DNA of 64,000 nt. Origin: Micromonospora sp. NBC_00421. Its GTDB lineage: Bacteria > Actinomycetota > Actinomycetes > Mycobacteriales > Micromonosporaceae. The notes below the pieces were generated by a model, which worked only from the letters and a program-made list of their open reading frames with translations, did not search any database and was not told the DNA's origin. Location of the stretch: positions 5,522,001 through 5,586,000 of the forward strand of contig NZ_CP107929.1 in the NCBI RefSeq assembly GCF_036017915.1, written 5' to 3'. A program made the translations under genes and the position numbers. This document shows positions 61,251 through 64,000 of this stretch, one piece after another (positions within the stretch are counted from its first letter, which is position 1; the number at the start of each line of letters is the position of its first letter).

Positions 61251-61639
61251 GTGACAACGCACTCCACCCACAACGTCGCCCAAGGCAGCGCCTTCGTCGG
61301 CGCACAAGCGGGCGTCATCACGGGCGGCGTCCGACCTTCCACCTGGCGCTGAACAGCGGCGAGACGATCACCATGCAAGTAACCGGGACCGACACCGAAC
61401 CGACCGCACCAAACGAGGACCCCGGCCCAGTCACCGAACTGACCATCGACGCCTCGGGACTCCGCCAAACCCTGCACGTGCTGGAGGGCGTCGCGGCAGA
61501 GGGCAGGGACTGGGTACGACTCCACCGAGAGCAGGCCGACGACCGGCTCGCCGAGCTCTCCCGCCGCACCAGCGACCTACTCGACTATGGCACCAGACCA
61601 GCCAACGACCGAAGCGCTGGCAGTGCAGGCGACTGCTGA
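61251..61639 (+). pseudogene. frameshifted conflict-system-like small protein
   Basis: Reads from GTG 61251 as THNVAQGSAFVGAQAGVITGGV, then a shift of frame near 61335 continues as FHLALNSGETITMQVTGTD and a helical C-terminus (LHVLEGVAAEGRDWVRLHREQADDRLAELSRRTSDLL) to 61639. The N-x-V-x-G-x-V..QAG.I.GGV pattern is widespread at the N-termini of actinobacterial NLR/CHAT-type conflict proteins. One-base indel inferred; coupled to the IS-interrupted gene upstream. Confidence 0.65.
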
Positions 61640-61696
61640 CCGCTTGGACGAGCCGGGCGCGAGAGGGATCCCTAGGCCTACTGCCATTCCTGGCTG

Positions 61697-61715
61697 GGGT
61701 GCTCGGCGGGTGCTC
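61697..61715 (+). repeat. 11-bp-phased direct repeat near tRNA-Lys
   Basis: GGGTGCTC at 61697 and 61708, 86 bp from the 3' end of tRNA-Lys. Same motif and phase as the repeats at 28691, 40036, 40402 and 49452. Confidence 0.55.
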
Positions 61716-61800
61716 ATATACTCCGGCCCAAATCCGACAATGGCCCCTTAAGGGGTCGTCGATAAGAAGTGACGTCTGGCTATTTTCCCAGTTCAGATGG

Positions 61801-61872
61801 TGGGCCGCCTGGGACTCGAACCCAGAACCTAAGGATTAAAAGTCCTCAGCTCTGCCATTGAGCTAACGGCCC
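61801..61872 (-). tRNA. tRNA-Lys(TTT)
   Basis: 72-nt tRNA on the minus strand with CCA encoded (61798-61800). Acceptor GGGCCGT/GCGGCCC, anticodon loop CTTTTAA giving TTT, T-arm CTGGGTTCGAGTCCCAG. Confidence 0.96.
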
Positions 61873-62255
61873 GCTGCGCCACAGGCTACCCGAATATTAC
61901 CGACCGCTCGTCTCTGCCGGTCGGGCCCGTCGGCCCCGCAGTCACGATCTCACGCCGCCACGCCAGCGCCCGTTCACGTCACCGCGCACATCCGGCCGCC
62001 GCCACCCGATGCCTTTGCACAAAGTGCTCTCGGCGGGGTGCAGCGAACTCACCGCGATCCGGCACTGGTCCGCCGCTGCGGCACCCCGCCCGGAGGTGGC
62101 CACCGGTACTACATAAAGTTCGGGTAGACCGGGCGAGCGCAGCCCCCGGCAGGTACGGCCCGGCGGAGTCGGACGGCGTCCGCTCCATAGGCGGCGCCAC
62201 GGTGCAGACGTCCGCGTCCGGCTGATCCGACCGGTCGACGGCAGCTACTCCAGTG
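61873..62255. other. 383-bp intergenic region
   Basis: No coding or structural feature recognised apart from the presumed promoter of tRNA-Lys. Confidence 0.6.
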
Positions 62256-62655
62256 TCACTTGGCCTGTCTGCGCTGGTAGTGGGATCGGCGGGCTCGGGC
62301 TTGGGATGTTCGTCGCCAGATCGACCAGTGCAGGATGTGCTCTGGCGGTAGCGCCACGGCGAGGACGAGGGCGTTGAGGAGTCGGCGGATCTCGGCGACG
62401 GTCAACGCGATGATCTCCGCGTCGGCGTGGGTTTGCTGCGCGGTGGCGGTGGCTGTTCTCGACACGTCCGGCGGTGCCGGTGTACTGCCGCTGCACCCCG
62501 ACCGAACACAGGCCCTTCTTCAGGAACCCGGTCTCGTCGCAGGCCAGCACCGCGTCGGGGTGGCCGAACTGTTCGACCAGCCACTCTCGCACGTCCTCGC
62601 GGACGGCGTCGGCGTCCCACACCGCTGTGCGTAGCAACGCGGTGGCCGTCTTCAT
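62256..62655 (-). pseudogene. IS701-like transposase remnant
   Basis: N-terminal piece [23 protein letters not shown] then [18 protein letters not shown] (first catalytic Asp of DDE) is joined, after a frame change near 62460, to a C-terminal piece [43 protein letters not shown]. The middle of the transposase is missing. Confidence 0.8.
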
Positions 62656-62697
62656 GCCCGCGCCACGCCCAACGCCGAAGCCAGGTGACGTTGAGTA

Positions 62698-63996
62698 CTA
62701 GGCATCACCACGCAACCGGCGAGCCAACTCCTCGATCTGCGCGTCGAGCCCGGCCTGGCGGTCGGCTTCGGCGTCGCGACCATGCTCCTCGATCCGTTCC
62801 TTCCGGAGCCGGACGGCCTGCTCGTTCTCTTGGATCTGCACGTCGAGATCGCCGATTTCCCGCTCGACGTGGTACTTCAGCGTCCTCTCATGCAACCTGT
62901 CGTCGACGATCAGCTGACGGGAGAGCATGCCGTCGTACGTGCTGAACCGGCTCAGCCTCTTGATGATCACGGGCAGCGCGTCCACCAAGACCAGCAGCAG
63001 CCGCAGCAACCAGGAGTAGACCAGTACGGAGCGGTTCTCGCTGGTGAGGTGTTCCAGGGCCCGGCTCTGGTCGAGCAGACCCGGCTTTTCCAGCTTCGCC
63101 GCCTTCCCCTCCGTCTTCTCCTTGATCGTCGCGGTGACCGCCTCGGCGTAGACCTGCCTGACGGTGCTCAGCTGACCGTCAATCTTGGCGATCTCGGCGC
63201 TGGTCGCATCCAGTTCCGCCTGCCGCCGCGACCTCCCGCTGTCGGCGATGTACGTCGCCGTCTCGCTGCGCAACTGCCGGCAGTTCGGCCCCTCGCCCAC
63301 CTGGCCGCTGAGACCGGTTCCCCGCGTACCGTTGCATTCCCGACGGGCGAGGTCCTCTCGCCGTCTGATCTCGGCGTCGATGACTTTGATCGCCTCCTGG
63401 ATCTCGACCCGTTCCGCTTCCTTGGCTGACTTGCTTCCCAGCAGGGGCTGGGGTGGCCCAGGAATGTTGAGCGCGAATTCCCGGGTGCAGCCGGCAGGGT
63501 CGGCGGGCGGCTCTCCGGAGAGCGTGTTGCACCGCTTCAGGGTGCCCTCATACGTGTCGATCAGGCTGGTGCGTTCCTTGCCGATCTGGGTGTTCACATC
63601 CGAGCTGAACATCCACAGCAGCAGCGGTTCCGCGACGACCACACCCATCAGGATCGAGATCGCCAGCCGGGCGAGGAACATACCGGCCCGCATGCCGCTC
63701 GTGCCGTGCGTGTCGGCGACAAGCCGACGGTCTAGCGTGAGAATCACGTGGCCCCACAGCATCGCGGCCGGGATCAACGCCGCGACCGGCACGCTGTGCG
63801 AGCCGAGCAGTACCAGCATCGACAGTGCCGCCATCAGGCCGGTGTTGAGCAGGACCCCGCCGAGCAGGCTGTACCGGTGCCTTTCCTCAGGAGCCCAGTC
63901 GAGGATCGACTCCTCGACACCCGCGATGTGGCGCAGGAAGTACCCGACGCCGCGTCGCGCCGGTTTCCCCGGCCGATACGGACCCCGCTTCAGCAC
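62698..63996 (-). CDS. DUF4407-family membrane protein
   Basis: 432 aa from GTG 63996; the frame may continue past the window, so the start is provisional. Three N-terminal transmembrane helices (SLLGGVLLNTGLMAALSMLVLLG; VAALIPAAMLWGHVILTLD; LARLAISILMGVVVAEPLLLWMF), a ~170-residue extracytoplasmic coiled-coil region with several Cys, a fourth helix (LLLVLVDALPVIIKRLS) and a C-terminal cytoplasmic coiled coil. This is the DUF4407 layout. Function unknown; often in accessory regions. Confidence 0.88.
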   Translation of the reverse strand: MLKRGPYRPGKPARRGVGYFLRHIAGVEESILDWAPEERHRYSLLGGVLLNTGLMAALSMLVLLGSHSVPVAALIPAAMLWGHVILTLDRRLVADTHGTSGMRAGMFLARLAISILMGVVVAEPLLLWMFSSDVNTQIGKERTSLIDTYEGTLKRCNTLSGEPPADPAGCTREFALNIPGPPQPLLGSKSAKEAERVEIQEAIKVIDAEIRRREDLARRECNGTRGTGLSGQVGEGPNCRQLRSETATYIADSGRSRRQAELDATSAEIAKIDGQLSTVRQVYAEAVTATIKEKTEGKAAKLEKPGLLDQSRALEHLTSENRSVLVYSWLLRLLLVLVDALPVIIKRLSRFSTYDGMLSRQLIVDDRLHERTLKYHVEREIGDLDVQIQENEQAVRLRKERIEEHGRDAEADRQAGLDAQIEELARRLRGDA

Positions 63997-64000
63997 GCCG

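Larger units (their letters stand above)
59752..61254 (+). pseudogene. small SHOCT-like protein gene interrupted by IS630 element
   Basis: Left half (59752-59859) gives PAERLKQACLDGRLDEETYAAAEAEL; right half (61102-61254) gives DAATGCLRDG...GFLMSLKRLQGLVADVSELAVRLAMIITAARGIA then stop. Removing the IS and one TA copy rejoins them in frame, so the gene of ~85 codons was intact before insertion. The first part resembles short SHOCT-type helical modules; the last is a hydrophobic helix. The stop overlaps the next gene (GTGA). Divergent from the vWA gene by 52 bp. Confidence 0.75.

Noticed and set aside
61697..61872. tRNA-Lys as a proven integration site
   Set aside because: Arm-like repeats are nearby, but I found no second copy of the tRNA 3' end in the window, so no boundary can be drawn.
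61979..62200. 73-codon minus-strand ORF in the gap after tRNA-Lys
   Set aside because: No ribosome-binding site, no recognisable domain and composition like random high-GC sequence.

Overview
The window is high-GC DNA from an actinomycete. GTG starts, 4-nt ATGA/GTGA gene overlaps, a DUF5324-cyclophilin-rhomboid-PH neighbourhood, MprAB-like signalling and actinobacterial tyrosine integrases point to Micromonosporaceae, most likely Micromonospora or a close relative. This rests on protein style and gene order, not on a database match.

The left ~28.5 kb is ordinary chromosome. In order it holds: a polysaccharide deacetylase (cut by the window edge), DUF5324, cyclophilin, rhomboid protease, PH-domain protein, thiolase, a kinase-fold phosphotransferase with an 18-bp minisatellite, a two-component system and a lipoprotein flanked by the same 18-bp motif, a polytopic GT-C-like protein divergent from a GT2 glycosyltransferase, a split transketolase divergent from soxR with a SoxR-box palindrome between them, quinone oxidoreductase, tRNA-Ser(TGA), small genes, PEBP protein, methyltransferase, a large membrane protein, a FhuF-like ferric reductase behind an iron box, an XRE/peptide-deformylase fusion, flavohemoprotein, CPBP protease, an Ala/Pro-rich protein, tRNA-Ser(GCT) and tRNA-Arg(ACG).

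The 3' end of tRNA-Arg is the start of a tandem array of integrated elements. A 43-bp piece of the tRNA is repeated exactly at 40269-40311 and in degraded form at 37632-37682, and each interval has its own tyrosine integrase. Element 1 (28.6-37.7 kb) carries a MerR-controlled metal operon with a 20-bp-spacer MerR promoter, an MFS exporter with a 5'-truncated flavoprotein, and an MmyB-type regulator divergent from an alcohol dehydrogenase/cyclophilin-like/SDR operon. Element 2 (37.7-40.3 kb) carries two small membrane genes and an integrase. Short direct repeats phased at 11 bp lie beside the integrases and att sites and recur at 40.4, 49.45 and 61.7 kb, which suggests more, now eroded, elements.

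The right ~21 kb is accessory DNA: a dead IS3-family element beside an ISL3 remnant, an Mrr-like endonuclease converging on a 1768-aa TPR-CHAT protein, a PadR/membrane pair, a patch of gene remnants, and then the most interesting locus (52.4-61.6 kb). There a second TPR-CHAT protease-like protein is divergent from a small Cys-containing protein and a membrane protein. These face a translationally coupled vWA / PP2C phosphatase / Ser-Thr kinase triad of the TerY-P type. A two-gene unit next to the triad has been broken by an IS630 insertion and by a frameshift. The locus looks like a phospho-signalled, protease-executed conflict or stress system. tRNA-Lys(TTT), an IS701-like remnant and a DUF4407 membrane protein end the window.
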